A stretch of 64,000 nucleotides of DNA. Origin: Nautilus pompilius. Lineage: Eukaryota; Mollusca; Cephalopoda; Nautilida; Nautilidae. The DNA is taken from positions 186,001 to 250,000 of the forward strand of contig JACATO010001129.1 in the NCBI GenBank assembly GCA_018389105.1, in the 5' to 3' direction. Below the pieces are notes generated by a model that saw nothing but the letters and a program-made list of their open reading frames with translations, ran no database searches and had not been told where the DNA came from. Shown here piece by piece: positions 48,039 through 60,062 of the stretch. Every line of letters starts with the position of its first letter. Positions within the stretch are counted from its first letter, which is position 1. Position numbers and translations under genes: made by a program.

Positions 48039-49151
48039 TTTCACGGCAGATGACGTTAGTATGAGACCGCCGTCCTGCTTGCCCAGTGTTTATCTACTTA
48101 CTCAATTTTTGATTGTTTAAATGCACCGTTTTTCCTCTTGCATGAAAGTCAAAGCTACATATATATTATATAAAGACATTTTTAAAGGCATTCATTTTAT
48201 TATCACGAGTTAATGAAGAACTTCGAGAATTAGCTGAGGAGTTATGCACCCGCAGGGGTCGGATTGGCGCCGTGGCTGTGAATTAGAACGACGAAGAGAT
48301 CCGTCTTTATTACCCAGGTTTCTACAGAAAGAAGAAAAAATTTTATACATACAGGCAGACGCCTGTCAGACGTAAATAGTCGTGCCCAACTCACCTCGTC
48401 CTTTACTCAATCGAGGACGAGTTCATCATGAGGCAGATCCACTATGACGTATTTATCACAACGATACTTCATGTGAACCAACCAGAAAATTTTTTCGATA
48501 AAAGAGACGCACATTTTTTTTCTTCTTTTTGACAAGCATCTAATTACACGGCATTAGAAAGAGCGTTGGAAAACATCCTCAATTCTCTGAATTTAACTCA
48601 TTCTGTAGTTAGGTGAAAATGTTCATCTATAGGACGATAGCGATCCCATTCACGTATTGTACTCGGTGAAATAGAATTTACAAGTTCGAGAAGGAGACTG
48701 TTCTGAACGTGACGGACACATGTCCTGACATTACTGAGCTAATGAGACGGTGTGTAGACCAGGAAAAATGTCAGACGGTCACCAACAAATGTCAGTAAAC
48801 CATGAAACCTTGTGCAAAACATTTGGAACCACATGACCCTCGATTCCATTAATAAAGTATATGAACAAGGGGGTTGAAACTGTACTACGGGGCTTACACT
48901 CAAACTACAGATTATTACTAAAAAGTAAAAAGTTTAATTTATTTTTGTCTATTAAAGAATCTACTTTTTATTACTTTTCTGTCATCATCCGTGAGAAACA
49001 AAATTTTACGACTGCTTTTGATTGTGCGATCAGTTTAAAGCAATATGTTTGGATATTTACTTTCCAGCATCTATGTATGTATATGAGGTCTGTCCAAAAA
49101 GAAACCGAACTTTTTTTAAAAAAAAAAACAAAAACAAATTTATTACTTTAT

Positions 49152-50381
49152 TTATAATTCATTCAGACTTGTCCCCTTCAAAACAGTTCCCTCCACTGTC
49201 GATACACCGCTCCCAAGGTTTTTTCCAGTTTTGGAACGCGTTTTCAGAGATAGTGCGCAGTTCTCGTAGCGATCTCTTCTATCGTCTGAAATCGGTGACC
49301 TTTCAGGGTGGATTCCAACTTTGGGAACAAAAAAAAAAAAGTCCGCAGGAGTCAAATCCGGAGAGTAGGGAGGCTGGGGGACGAGAGTCGTTTCGTGCTT
49401 TGCCAAAAAAGTCACAGATGAGGAGGGAGTGACTCGTGAGCAGGTGCGTTGTCGTGGTGCAGCATCCAGGTTTTGTTTTTCCATGCCTCAGGCCTCCTCC
49501 TTCCCACTGGCTCTCTCTCTCTCAATTGCCTCAGGACATCCAAGTAAAACTCTATTGATCGTCTGACCACACATGGAACAAACTCAGGATGAACGACGAT
49601 TTTCCAATCAAAAAAGACGATCAACATCACCTTCACATTTAAGCGACTCTGATGTGCTTTTCTTGGTCGCGGCGACGATGATCCAACCCACTGCGACGAC
49701 TGCCTTTTTGTTTCGACATCGTAGCCGTACACCCACGTTTCGTCACCTGTTATGACACTTTTCAGAAAGCTTTCATCAGCATTCGAACCATCAAAGAGCT
49801 CCTGACCGACTGTGACTCGGTTCTCTTTTTGTTCATCTGTCAGCAGACACTGCACAAATTTTGCGGCAACACGATGCATGTTCAATTTTTCTTCTAAAAT
49901 CATGTGGCACGAACTTTTACAGACGCCTACTTCTTCGGAAACTCCACGGACAGTCAGGCGACGATTTACACGGATCACAGCCCGCACTTTCTCGATGTGA
50001 TCGTCGTCCGTTGTCGTGGAAGGTCGTCCAGATTTGGGATTGTCTTCGGTGGATGTTCTTCCCGATTTGAAACGCTAGCACCAGGGCCGCCCTATCGCAT
50101 GGGCACAATGGGCAGTTGCCCGGGGCCCCCACGATTTTAGGGACCTCGAAAAACTTAATTTTAATGTGTTGAGGTGAGGGTTAGGGGTCCCAGTACATTG
50201 CTTTGCCCGGGGGCCTCAAATATTCTTAAGACAGCCCTGGCTGGTACCACTCGTGACATTTCGTACAGCTCAAACAATCCTCCCCATTGGCCTGTTGCAA
50301 CATTAGAAAAGTCTCCGTAAAAGTTTTTCCCAATTTGAAGCAGAATTTAACACAAACACGTTGCTTTTCAAGATCCTTCAT
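49152..50381 (-). pseudogene. mariner transposase, interrupted
   Basis: The N-terminus MKDLEKQRVCVKFCFKLGK starts at 50381. The frame is broken by a nested hAT MITE at 50082-50239 and resumes with the second half of the DNA-binding domain. Catalytic motifs VITGDETWVYGYD, LHHDNAPAH and YSPDLTPADFFFF give the DD34D triad. A frameshift near 49,420-49,440 separates the second and third Asp. Not functional as it stands. Confidence 0.9.
50082..50239. mobile_element. hAT-type MITE nested in the mariner
   Basis: 158 bp starting CAGGGCCGCCC and ending AGACAGCCCTG, with internal GGGGCCCCCAC. The 8-bp flanks GCTAGCAC (50074-50081) and GCTGGTAC (50240-50247) match at 6 of 8 positions, as expected for a hAT target duplication with two transitions. 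Confidence 0.85.
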
Positions 50382-50639
50382 TGTTCAACTTGCGACAAAT
50401 CGTCTAGTGCACTAAGCATACGTTCACTCTAGTGCGTGTAGATCGATGACTAACTGACGTGGCGTGATGCGGCTATTATTAGACTGAAGGTCAAGGTCAC
50501 CGATACACAGCACAGTAGTCGCGAGCACGCTGCACCGGCTGGTTGGCGGCTTGTTTTAAAGTTCGGTTTCTTTTTGGACAGACCTCATAGATACACTATT
50601 GGAAATATTTATGATAACACATACACAAGGTATTCACAA

Positions 50640-51490
50640 ATAATGAGTAATTACAACTGAGAGATGTTTATATGCTACATACATAATACATTATTACAAT
50701 AAATATATACAAAACAAAACGAATAGTTGTATAGCGCATTAGTATTTGGTATATGAGCTCTTTGCTTTATATATAGAGCATGACATCTTGTTTTCATGCT
50801 TCCATACAGAGTACCAATGTGTGACTGTGGAATATTGTTCCAATATTCTGTAGCACTTTCCACAATCCATCCAAAGTGTTTGGTTGTTGTTTGGCTTTCT
50901 CAGTAGCAGTATAGCTTCACATAGTCTCAAGGGTGTTCATATCTGACTTTGCGCAGGCCAAGACATATTTGGGAACGTTCCATTAACCTGCAAATAGTCG
51001 TTCACCATATTAGCTGTATGCTGGGGGGGTGCCATATTTGAAGATAAATACCCGACTAATGAGAAGTATTTCTGAGGGAATGGAAACGACGAGAACGACG
51101 TTTTCGAAGAAGCATGAAGTCTGGCTGCGATCTACCACATGAAGCAGCCGTCATTGCCTAAGACTTTGGTTTCTATATACTTGCTATGTGATATTTCTTT
51201 CCCAGGAGCTATAGCACTCGTGACATTACAACGATATGGCTGCCTATAGTTTTGCAGGTGTGGCACTTTGTAATTGCTTGCATGATAGCCAATCACTGTG
51301 TACTATATCAACACGTGACTTTATTATGGAGCATTTTAATTTTACACATGAAATACGATTCTTTCACGTGCTATACGCATTTATAGCCAGTATTTTTTCT
51401 CTCTTTCCATATTTACAGAGAGCCATTTCAGCTTCTACCGAAGCCTCGAGGTTAAGAAATATCTACCGGTGTGGATTTTCAAATGTCTAA
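50640..51490 (-). mobile_element. Tc1-like element with internal deletion (copy B)
   Basis: The minus strand carries a decayed N-terminal segment (METKVLGNDG, then IAARLHAS at about 51,000-51,190) next to a C-terminal segment (WNNIPQSHIGTLYGSMKTRC at 50,700-50,860). The catalytic middle is missing. The terminal 51190-51480 region matches copy A around GGAGCTATAG, GCAGGTGTGGCACTTT and GTGTACTATATCAACAC. Confidence 0.7.
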
Positions 51491-52309
51491 GACTGCGACT
51501 GTCAGCAAGTGATACCAGAAATCCATGGCACAGTTCTGTTGTGAAGACTTATGATCGGGGGGGACGTTTCAGAGACATAGTTTAGAAGAAACCTCTGTAT
51601 GGTACAAATGACGATTTAAAAAAAGCATCAAAGAACATATCCGCCATTTGGCTGCTAATTACAACAGACATGAATTGGTGTCTACTTCTGTAATACAACC
51701 GAAGATCGTCTTTACGTGGTATTTGTGTGACGTTAAAGCTGAAAGATATGAAATGTTATGTAAATGAAGTGCAAAGATGCTCCTTCCTTTTAATACATGC
51801 ATTAAAGACATTATGTAAAAGGAAAAAATATTAATTAAAAAGGTAGTATCTAGTCTAGGGGCGACATTATGAATATGACATATTGTTTTAGTAAAGATGA
51901 ATAGCTTTTTACGAAATACCGCGATAAAGACTTGGTTACACAGTCATTGGCAACAGGGTAATTATACAAGCTTATGTAAAAGGTTATCAGGTCTAGTAGA
52001 TTTATAATCGTTTTTTTTTCTTACATTTTGTAGAATGTCCCCTCCCATTAAGTAAAAAAAAAAAAAAGTGGGGGGTTCAAAGTAAGGACGAAAGCACTGT
52101 CAAACACAAACAGGTGGAAAGCAATCGCAGTACATTTACTCGGTCACGCGAAGAAATCTAGAGGCGTTAGCAGAGCGTGAAGTCATGTTCACTCTAACCC
52201 TAACCCTGCCTCCACTGGGGAGTTGTAGCAATCTTCATCTTCATTAGCTGGTCGTTTTAGGACGAAACAGTTTTCGTTTGCAAGACAGGCAACTTCTGAA
52301 ACCATTCTC

Positions 52310-53063
52310 TCTCTCGCTCTCTCTCTCCTCTTCTCTCTCTCTCTCTGTGTGTGTGTGTGGGTGGTGTAATAGCGTCATCTCTCTCTCTCAATCTCTCTCT
52401 CTATGTAATGACGTCATCTCTCTGTAATGAACATCATCTTTGTGTAATGACGTCATATCTCTGTGTGTGTGTGTGTGTAATAGCGTCATCTCTCTCTCCA
52501 TCTCTCGTCTCATCTCTGTCTCATCTCTCTCTATGTAATGACGTCATCTCTGTATAATGACGTCATATCTCTGTGTGTGTGTGTGTGTAATAGCGTCATC
52601 TCTCTCTCTGTGTGTGTGTGTGTAATAGCGTCATCTCTCTCTCAATCTCTCTCTGTAATGAACATCATCTCTGTGTAATGACGTCATATCTCTCTCTGTG
52701 TGTGTGTAATAGCGTCATCTCTCTCTCCATCTCTCTCTCTCTCTGTAATGACGTCAGGTCTCTCTCTCTGTAATGAACATCATCTCTCTCTGTGTAATGA
52801 CGTCATGTCTCTCTCTGTAATGAACATCATCTCTGTGTAATGACGTCATCTCTCTGTAATGAACATCATCTCTGTGTAATGACGTCATATCTCTGTGTGT
52901 GTGTGTAATAGCGTCATCTCTCTCTCTCAATCTCTCTCTCTATGTAATGACGTCATCTCTCTCTCCGTAATAACGTCATCTCTCTCTCTCCATCTCTCTC
53001 TCTATGTAATGACGTCATATCTCTCTCCGTAATAACGTCATCTCTCTCTCTCTCTCTCTCTCG
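52310..53063. repeat. CT/GT-rich tandem array with CRE palindromes
   Basis: An array of about 750 bp mixing CT and GT microsatellite with TAATGACGTCATCTCT, TAATGAACATCATCTCT and TAATAGCGTCATCTCT units. There are about eleven perfect TGACGTCA sites. The unit set matches the 2.3-kb array in inverted orientation. Confidence 0.9.
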
Positions 53064-53299
53064 TTCGCGCTGGCGAGAAAGAACGAGTCGTTCCACCGGT
53101 TGTAGTAAGAAACTGATCTTTCTTGCCAGTTTTCTAGACTACCAGTGGACTTGGACATTTTTTCCTGTATTTTAGACTCTATCGGAAGTCCAGAAAATAA
53201 GTCTCCTATTTTGCTTTATTTCAGCTTTAAACGACATCCCAAGCAGCCAGAAGAACCTGGAGAAGTAATTTTTTACTGCATAAAATAAAACTCAGCCGT

Positions 53300-53510
53300 C
53301 TCGTAAGAGAGGAGACCGGGGCTGGTTGGTACAGAGGTAAGTTGTTAGATTACCGGTAATTCTTAATTAAATGGCGATGATAAGCTATAAACGAGAGTTA
53401 AAGTACATGCTATCAATTATAACCTCGCCTAAACATTTAATTATGAATTACGGGTATTCTAACAACTTACCTCTGTACCAATCTACACCCCCGGTCCTTC
53501 TTACAGACTC
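53300..53510. mobile_element. Foldback (long inverted repeat) element
   Basis: Arms 53313-53372 and 53435-53496 are about 80-90% complementary, with a 62-nt centre. Both arms contain GGTACAGAGGTAAGTTGTTAG and AATTAAAT. It may be a foldback MITE. It sits about 240 bp past the CRE array. Confidence 0.75.
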
Positions 53511-55289
53511 AAACGAAATATGACTTAGCTTTATTTTTCCTTTTTTTTTTCAGTCAAATATTTCCATAATTATAAACCCTTCGAATAGTTAGGTTTTCCA
53601 TCTTTTTCCGGCCCAATGTCAGAACAAGTAATTCTTTTTGTAACTACCATGGTTACTGTTTATATCCATCTACCTTTACAAGCAGAAATTCGTATTACAA
53701 TACACAGAAAGTAGATGTTTAGAATTTTTTTCCAATAAAATTAAACTGTAAACTTATGATGCAAGAATAGTAGTATCCTGGGTAAAATTAGAGTAGGAAA
53801 GTCCGTTTTCTGAATGTGTTTTAGTTGAGCATTGAATGATGTCACTGCTTTAGCACTGCACTAGTCCGAGACGCGACAGATGACAAGATGCTTTTGTAAA
53901 TACATTTCTATAAATGTTACTGATTTAAAGAATGGCCTGCACTGTCTGGTATTCTCTTCAGAGCGTCTAAGGTCACATCGTCTGTACATAATGATACAGA
54001 AGCGAAACTGTGAGATTAAAAAAAAAAAAAAAAAACTAGTTTGAATTAATATATTACATGGCGCAGAGTTAGTGTTTCAGCTTTAATAAAGGCCCCCGTC
54101 CGACTCGTGGCCTGAACTGTAGATGCATGTCAACGAAATAGTTGACGAAGAACTAATTTGTTCACACGAGTAAACAGATGTGAATTAATTTCTTCATGGC
54201 ACCCGCGTGATTATACAGGTGCTTCGAGGTTTGAACTCGTGACTCCGGTGCTCGTCGCCTAGCAACAGGCGAAATATATAAAAAAAAAAAAAAAAAAATC
54301 TCCGAAGCTTCAGAAGTTGCATTTGCTGCTCCGTTTTTGGATTTTCGTTTTTCTAAGAGAAGGTTTTTACACGCTAGCGAAAGCTAATAAGGACGAATTC
54401 CGGATAAGGAATGTTTACTGCGGAGCTGTCGGCCATACTTCCTGTCAGGCGGTGTCACATCAACATGTACGACAAACACGCTGTCTGTCAAAGAACCAGA
54501 AATAAAAGAAATTAGTGATGAAAATTCACTGGACAAAAATACTAAAGTCTAAGTGGCGTTTAAATTTGCATTTTAATTTTTTTTTACAATAAATAAAGAT
54601 AAATTTCCACATGGATAAAAAACTTCAATTTTACTTCTTTTTTAGGCGAATATTTAACAAAGAATCCATCTTTACTTCATTTTCAATGCCTGTCAGAAAG
54701 AACCAATAGCCATATTCACGAATATTTACTATATTTCATAATTATTATAATTTAAAAAAAACTATTTTAAAATGTATTTCCATTCTTTATGACATCTATC
54801 AAAGATGACATTCGTCCGGTGCACTTTTGTTCTTCTTACTTTTATTTAGCGATGAAATTACTTTTTTAGTCATTAATAAATGAAAATATTGGATGACACG
54901 ATCATGCACTGCCTAGATTGTCAGCAAGAAGGAAATACCGATAATACTGATAAGAATTAGTAAAGTAGGCTTCCTAGCAGTATTATCAGTAGAAGGAAGT
55001 ACAAATATTTCGTTGTTCAGGAAAACTTGTTTAAGTTAATGGTTTCTTGTCTCCCTACAGTGACTAAATTATTTCCTTTCAAATAGCTAACCTGTAATTT
55101 ATGCCCTTCAGAAAAGCTCCTAAAGAAAGAACTTCGTTTATTGCTTTGATTTATTAATGCAATATTTTATCAGATATTCTACTTACGACAATCGATCACA
55201 CCGTGTAGGATAATCTATTTTTTTCAGCATCAACACGAACCAGTATTTATTTTCGTGGCTGCGCGCGCGCATACGACGAATTTCCAATT

Positions 55290-55324
<35 letters not shown>

Positions 55325-55715
55325 AAGGGGTTAACCAACCGTTTCCACTGAAAATCCTCGAGACCTACAGCCTCACTTACTTTTGATCACTTAATGTTTC
55401 TTATTTTATTCAAATTTGTCTTCGAAATGATCACATTTCCAGTTTAGAATAAAATTAGTAACTATTATTTGTGCATTTTCAACCTGAGTTTTGTCGTACA
55501 GTCCAATAAATTAAAGGAATGAATTCGACAGCATGAGATATAATATGATGCTATTACATCTGTTTTAAAAGAAATACAAATACAAAAATGTTTATCTGAC
55601 GAACGAAACAAACTTTACTTATGTTTCGATCGAATCGGAACTTGTTACATTTATTTTGTTATTTACATTTTTAGTGTAAGTATTAAGATTAAGTCTGTGC
55701 CTGTGCAGGAATATA
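53511..55715. other. Intergenic, no supported gene
   Basis: AT-rich with poly-A tracts. Only short unconvincing open frames apart from the listed GC/GT tracts. Confidence 0.5.
55260..55322. repeat. (GC)n and (GT)n alternating purine-pyrimidine tracts
   Basis: GCGCGCGCGC followed 20 bp later by about 15 GT units. Both are Z-DNA-prone. Confidence 0.85.
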
Positions 55716-56375
55716 TATATATCCCTCTCTGTAATAACATCATGTCTCTCACTGTATTGATGTCATCTCTCGCTGTAAGACGTCGGTCTCTCGCTGTATT
55801 GACGTCATCTCTCTTTGTACAGACGTCATGTTTCTCGCTGTATTGACGTCATGTCTCTCGCTGTATTGACGTCATCTCTCTTTGTACAGACGTAATGTCT
55901 CTCGCTGTACTGACGTCATCTCTCTTTGTACAGACGTCGTCTCTCGCTGTACTGACGTCATCTCTCTTTGTACAGACGTCATGTCTCTCGCTGTACTGAC
56001 GTCATGTCTCTCGCTGTATTGACGTCATCTCTCTTTGTACAGACGTCATGTCTCTCGCTGTACTGACGTCATCTCTCTTTGTACAGACGTCATGTCTCTC
56101 GCTGTACTGACGTCATGTCTCTCGCTGTAAGACGTCATGTCTCTCGCTGTATTGACGTCATCTCTCTTTGTACAGACGTCATGTCTCTCGCTGTACTGAC
56201 GTCATCTCTCTTTGTACAGACGTCATGTCTCTCGCTGTACTGACGTCATCTCTCTTTGTACAGACGTCATGTCTCTCGCTGTACAGACGTCATCTCTCGC
56301 TGTACAGACGTCGTCTCTCGCTGTACTGACGTCATGTCTCTCGCGGTACAGACGTCATGTCTCTCTAACACACTA
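55716..56375. repeat. Tandem array CTCTCGCTGTAnTGACGTCAT with CRE palindromes
   Basis: An array of about 660 bp. Two unit types alternate: one ending CTGTACTGACGTCATCTC (or TTGACGTCAT) and one reading TTTGTACAGACGTCATGTCT. About thirteen perfect TGACGTCA sites. It is a diverged relative of the 52.3-kb array. Confidence 0.9.
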
Positions 56376-57392
56376 ACAGCCATAACTGTGGACGCACCAC
56401 TGAAATAATTGCTCAAACTTATAGGAAGGAGAATATTTCAGAAAAGTCAGGGTTAGACAAAAGTTTGAAAATAATCTTTTTTAATGCATGGATTTTCAAT
56501 CAAGTATTTTGCTATATAAATGTGTGCTCGCGCGCCCTGATAAATTGACCTGTTTGATATATGTGATATTTCAACGGTATGCCCACAACTTCCATCGCAA
56601 GGGGGTGTATGAAGGGAGCTGGATGTAAACTGGAAATAATAATAAACTCGTGTTGTTGTTTTGTTCAAAGTCAGCAAAAGCCTACGCCTCATTAAAACAA
56701 AATAAATTGTTAACAAAAACAGTTTATACGATTTATTCTTTCCTTTTTTTCCTTTCAGTAAGTCAGAGCTCGAAAGTGTTGTATTACTGTTCAGAAATAC
56801 CAAGAGAAGTGATTCCGGGAGATGTGGTGGTGGGGGGGGGGAGAGGGGATTCTATCGTAGCTCGCTCGCCTCAACATCTGGCATCAATTCGGAGCCCCGA
56901 ACGCAGTGATCACCCAGCACAATCGTCATTTAATGATGTCGGACCGACGGCTTGGGGATCTCGGTGATTTGGATAAACATGTGTTTCTATAGTTACCGGG
57001 GTTGTGGTGGTGGTGGTGGGGGGGAGGGGGAGATGCGCGCTAGATGCTTCTTCGTAAACGACAGGCCGCCGAGTTTCTCGGTACTGCTGAAGGCGCGGTG
57101 TCTGCTGCCTCTTCCTCTTCCTCTCAACACGCGATCTCGCACGCGCCCCAGCTCGGGTTTTCTCGAAAATCTCCGAACACGAACCGGAACATGGATAGTG
57201 AAAAGAAATTAATATTTTATCTATTGGCTTTTTTTTTTTAACTAAATATTCCGAAACAATTTCTTTTGTCAAAGGACAACTGATTTTTACGCTACACATT
57301 TTCCCAGATTCATAAAATATATATATATAAAAGCTGCAGACTTGTGGAATCTAAGCGAAAACCTGTCGCTAACTGTTCTTTGCCGTGTCCAG

Positions 57393-57663
57393 CAAGAAGC
57401 CAACCAAGCCCTACATAAGCAGCCCGCCAGGTGTCTTCACAAACATGGAACATCCTTCGGCATCCATCACAACAGAAACGAGAGCCGGTGGTTTTTTTTG
57501 TTTTGCTCCATCTTTTCTTTCAAAGCCAGAGACCCTAGAAAATATTCTTGAAAAACGAAGGAAAAACAGAAAAGCAGAAACGATCGAGGAAGAACTTGTG
57601 ATCGGATTTTCATGTACGACAAAGCTGACACATCCAAAGATGTATTCAGATCCGTCGGTCTGA
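57393..57663 (+). CDS. Possible 3'-terminal exon or small ORF, unidentified
   Basis: An open frame starts after a good-looking acceptor (TTCTTTGCCGTGTCCAG) and runs KKPTKPYISSPPGVFTNMEH to ...KLTHPKMYSDPSV-stop. It includes the charged stretch ENILEKRRKNRKAETIEEE. An internal ATG at 57445 has a favourable context. A TATA-like run (TATATATAAAAG, 57320-57332) lies upstream. I recognise no family. It could be the last exon of a plus-strand gene, a short single-exon gene, or chance. Confidence 0.22.
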
Positions 57664-60062
57664 TCTCTTCTTCCGCCGCCCGCCTCATTTATAATTAACC
57701 GGAATTCCTCGATTTTTTTTTTAAATCGAGATCGTTATCCCGAAACCGTTCACATTTGGACTACACACGACAATGTACAGATATTGTGCATGACGTGGCC
57801 TCGTTATGAGCCTGAAAAACCAACTTACGGCAGCGGACAGGGCTTTTTTTACGACATTGGCATATCATTGGATTTCTGCAATTACAAACACAGATAGTTT
57901 TTCTTTCTTCCAATGAAAAGCTGCGAGGATGTAAAATCCGCCTATATGTTCTCTATATATCGTCAATAGTAACGGCATCTAAACGCCACGTTATTTATGA
58001 TCTTTTGTCACTAATAGTCAGACTTGTTTTCGGATTCGCTCTCCGGCTCGTAAATTCAACTAATGGATAGGCATAATTGCACCAGACCTCGCATCGATCT
58101 GCTTCGAATTTCGCACAGCCTGTGATGTTAGCACCAGCTGGTTTTAATTTTAACATATTTCGCTTTAATTTAATTGCGGAGAAGATGTGAGAAATGTCAC
58201 ATAAGATTTTTCAAACTGTTTGGTGAAAAAGAAAACCTTTTGTATTGGCACGGAGCTATCTTGCCATCCAAATCATCTTTTTTTTTCCTAGATGAAGCAT
58301 TAGTACTGAATTTCATGTTTTCCAACAGATAATACTTCAAATTCTTTATGTCAAATCTAATTTTTCATCGTCCGCTTTCCTTTTCATTCTGGAGACGGTT
58401 TCTTTTTTGCATGGAATGACGTGCAATGAATACAGCGATCTCTCTGGATGCGGCGGCTAGGATCGCCTCATCTGCACTTAATTTTGGACGTCCTTAGCCT
58501 AGCCGGCCACAGTTTCGCGAAGGTGCGGAAAGACATCTACCGCCTGTCGAATCCGACAGACGGACACGCGAAACGTGTTGCAGTTCTCACCAAACTGACC
58601 GGTCCCTTTTCTTCTATTTCTCTGCCTCCACTTGAACTCCCCCCCCCCTCTCTCTCTCTCCTCTCTCTCAGTCGCTTGAAGGCTTTGACTCATCGTGATT
58701 TCGCTTTGTTAACAATTCAGCTGCTGAAGCCGCTTACCTGTAAATGTTACTTCATCCAGACCTTGTTAGATGCAATCGCATTTATGGTAAAAATGCCTTT
58801 TATAAATTAAAAAAACAACAACAGCAGAATATGTGCTTTCAGCCTCCACTTCTCTCTAAGGTGCTAATATATTTATACATCCTTAAAATGTGATACAGTT
58901 AGAGGATTAAACCAACTTCGTTGTCTTTTAGTTGCATGGACAATCACTGGAAGGGAAAAATGTTCTCTGATGCAGTCATTTCATCTGCATCTTATTAAAC
59001 GTCAGGTTTTTTTTGTTGATGGTAGCGCACGTGCACCAGAGCGGCCGGCTTGGCAAAATGTCAGCGCCCGTGTTATTGCTGGGAGGAGAGGGTTAAAGAT
59101 TTCGCGAATTCTCTTAGTGTCGCTGGTTTGCCCGTCTGCGGTTCTCACTGGGTGGTAATAAAGGTTGTTAAGGATTCTAAAATATATATAATAACGTTAC
59201 AATAACCGAAAACCTTATTTAATTCAACAAACAACAAGAGGAAGCAAACACAAACTCTCTCTTTTTTTTTTTTTGTTTTTTAAAATGACGAAACTAAAAA
59301 GACATTTCGTTGACAGGTATTTATTTTATTTGATTTTTGTCATTTACAAACTTATCTGAGTTTTAAATTACTATGCCAGGTGTCTATAACGATTTGAAAA
59401 GAATTAAACTTTTTTTTGGTTGTTGCTTTTTTTTGTAGGGAAGGGTAACAATCGACAAGCGCGCCTCGATTTCGTGTCGTGTCCCCGGAAATGGAGACAA
59501 TTCGGCTTTAACTCATCCGCCTGGTTTTCCGTACGTTCTGCGGTCAGGGTGACACTATCACTCACGGCAAAAACAGAAACAACAAACAAATACAGACATT
59601 CATTCTCCCAATTTTCCACCTTTCCTTTCCTTTGTTTTTTTTCCTTTTTAAATATATCGGCAACGTACATGTCCGACCTCGCTGCCAGGTCCGGGCGACA
59701 CCCACCGGATCGTGAACGCGTGAGGGGAGACAACAATTATCCATGGCGAGTACGAACGAGAACTTAGCTTCCTATGTACAAAAGGTTTCCCTGGTTTTTA
59801 CCCTCGCAGAAACGATAGCGATATGAACTGAGGTATACGGTAGATGACGACAGGCAGACAGCACTGATCCACGGCGAGTTGAATACAATGTATGTACAAT
59901 ATCTACTTCGGTTCCTTAAAACGTCTTCTTTCCCCACCGCCGCACCACCCCCCTCCCGACGTGACGACACGTATCTCCCATAAAACCACCCTGCTTCTGA
60001 ACATCCTCTCTCGTAACTCCACACCCCACTTGAAGGAACACTGTCTAACAACAAATATGGCC
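57664..60062. other. Intergenic, no supported gene
   Basis: Several GC-richer patches with CpG (58.44-58.62 and 59.44-59.75 kb). Open frames on either strand show no recognisable domain. Confidence 0.5.

Larger units (their letters stand above)
49084..50587 (-). mobile_element. mariner element, nearly full length, transposase on minus strand
   Basis: About 1.5 kb between perfect 30-bp terminal inverted repeats (49084-49113 and 50558-50587), beginning TGAGGTCTGTCC, with TA target duplications at 49082-49083 and 50588-50589. The identical ends suggest a recent insertion. Confidence 0.95.

Noticed and set aside
47669-48044. Open frames on both strands over the 42-bp repeat
   Set aside because: The unit length is a multiple of three and lacks stops, so open frames are expected by chance.
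52195-52208. Telomere-like CTAACCCTAACCC
   Set aside because: Only two units, internal; too short to be an interstitial telomeric repeat.
52310-56375. CRISPR-like regular repeats
   Set aside because: Units are contiguous microsatellite-type tandem repeats without unique spacers, in an animal genome.
56910-57299. 129-codon minus-strand open frame
   Set aside because: Covers GGT/GGG-rich simple sequence (poly-Thr/Pro) and competes with open frames on the other strand.
58448-58810. 120-codon plus-strand open frame
   Set aside because: Includes a CT-rich microsatellite and shows no domain or splice context.
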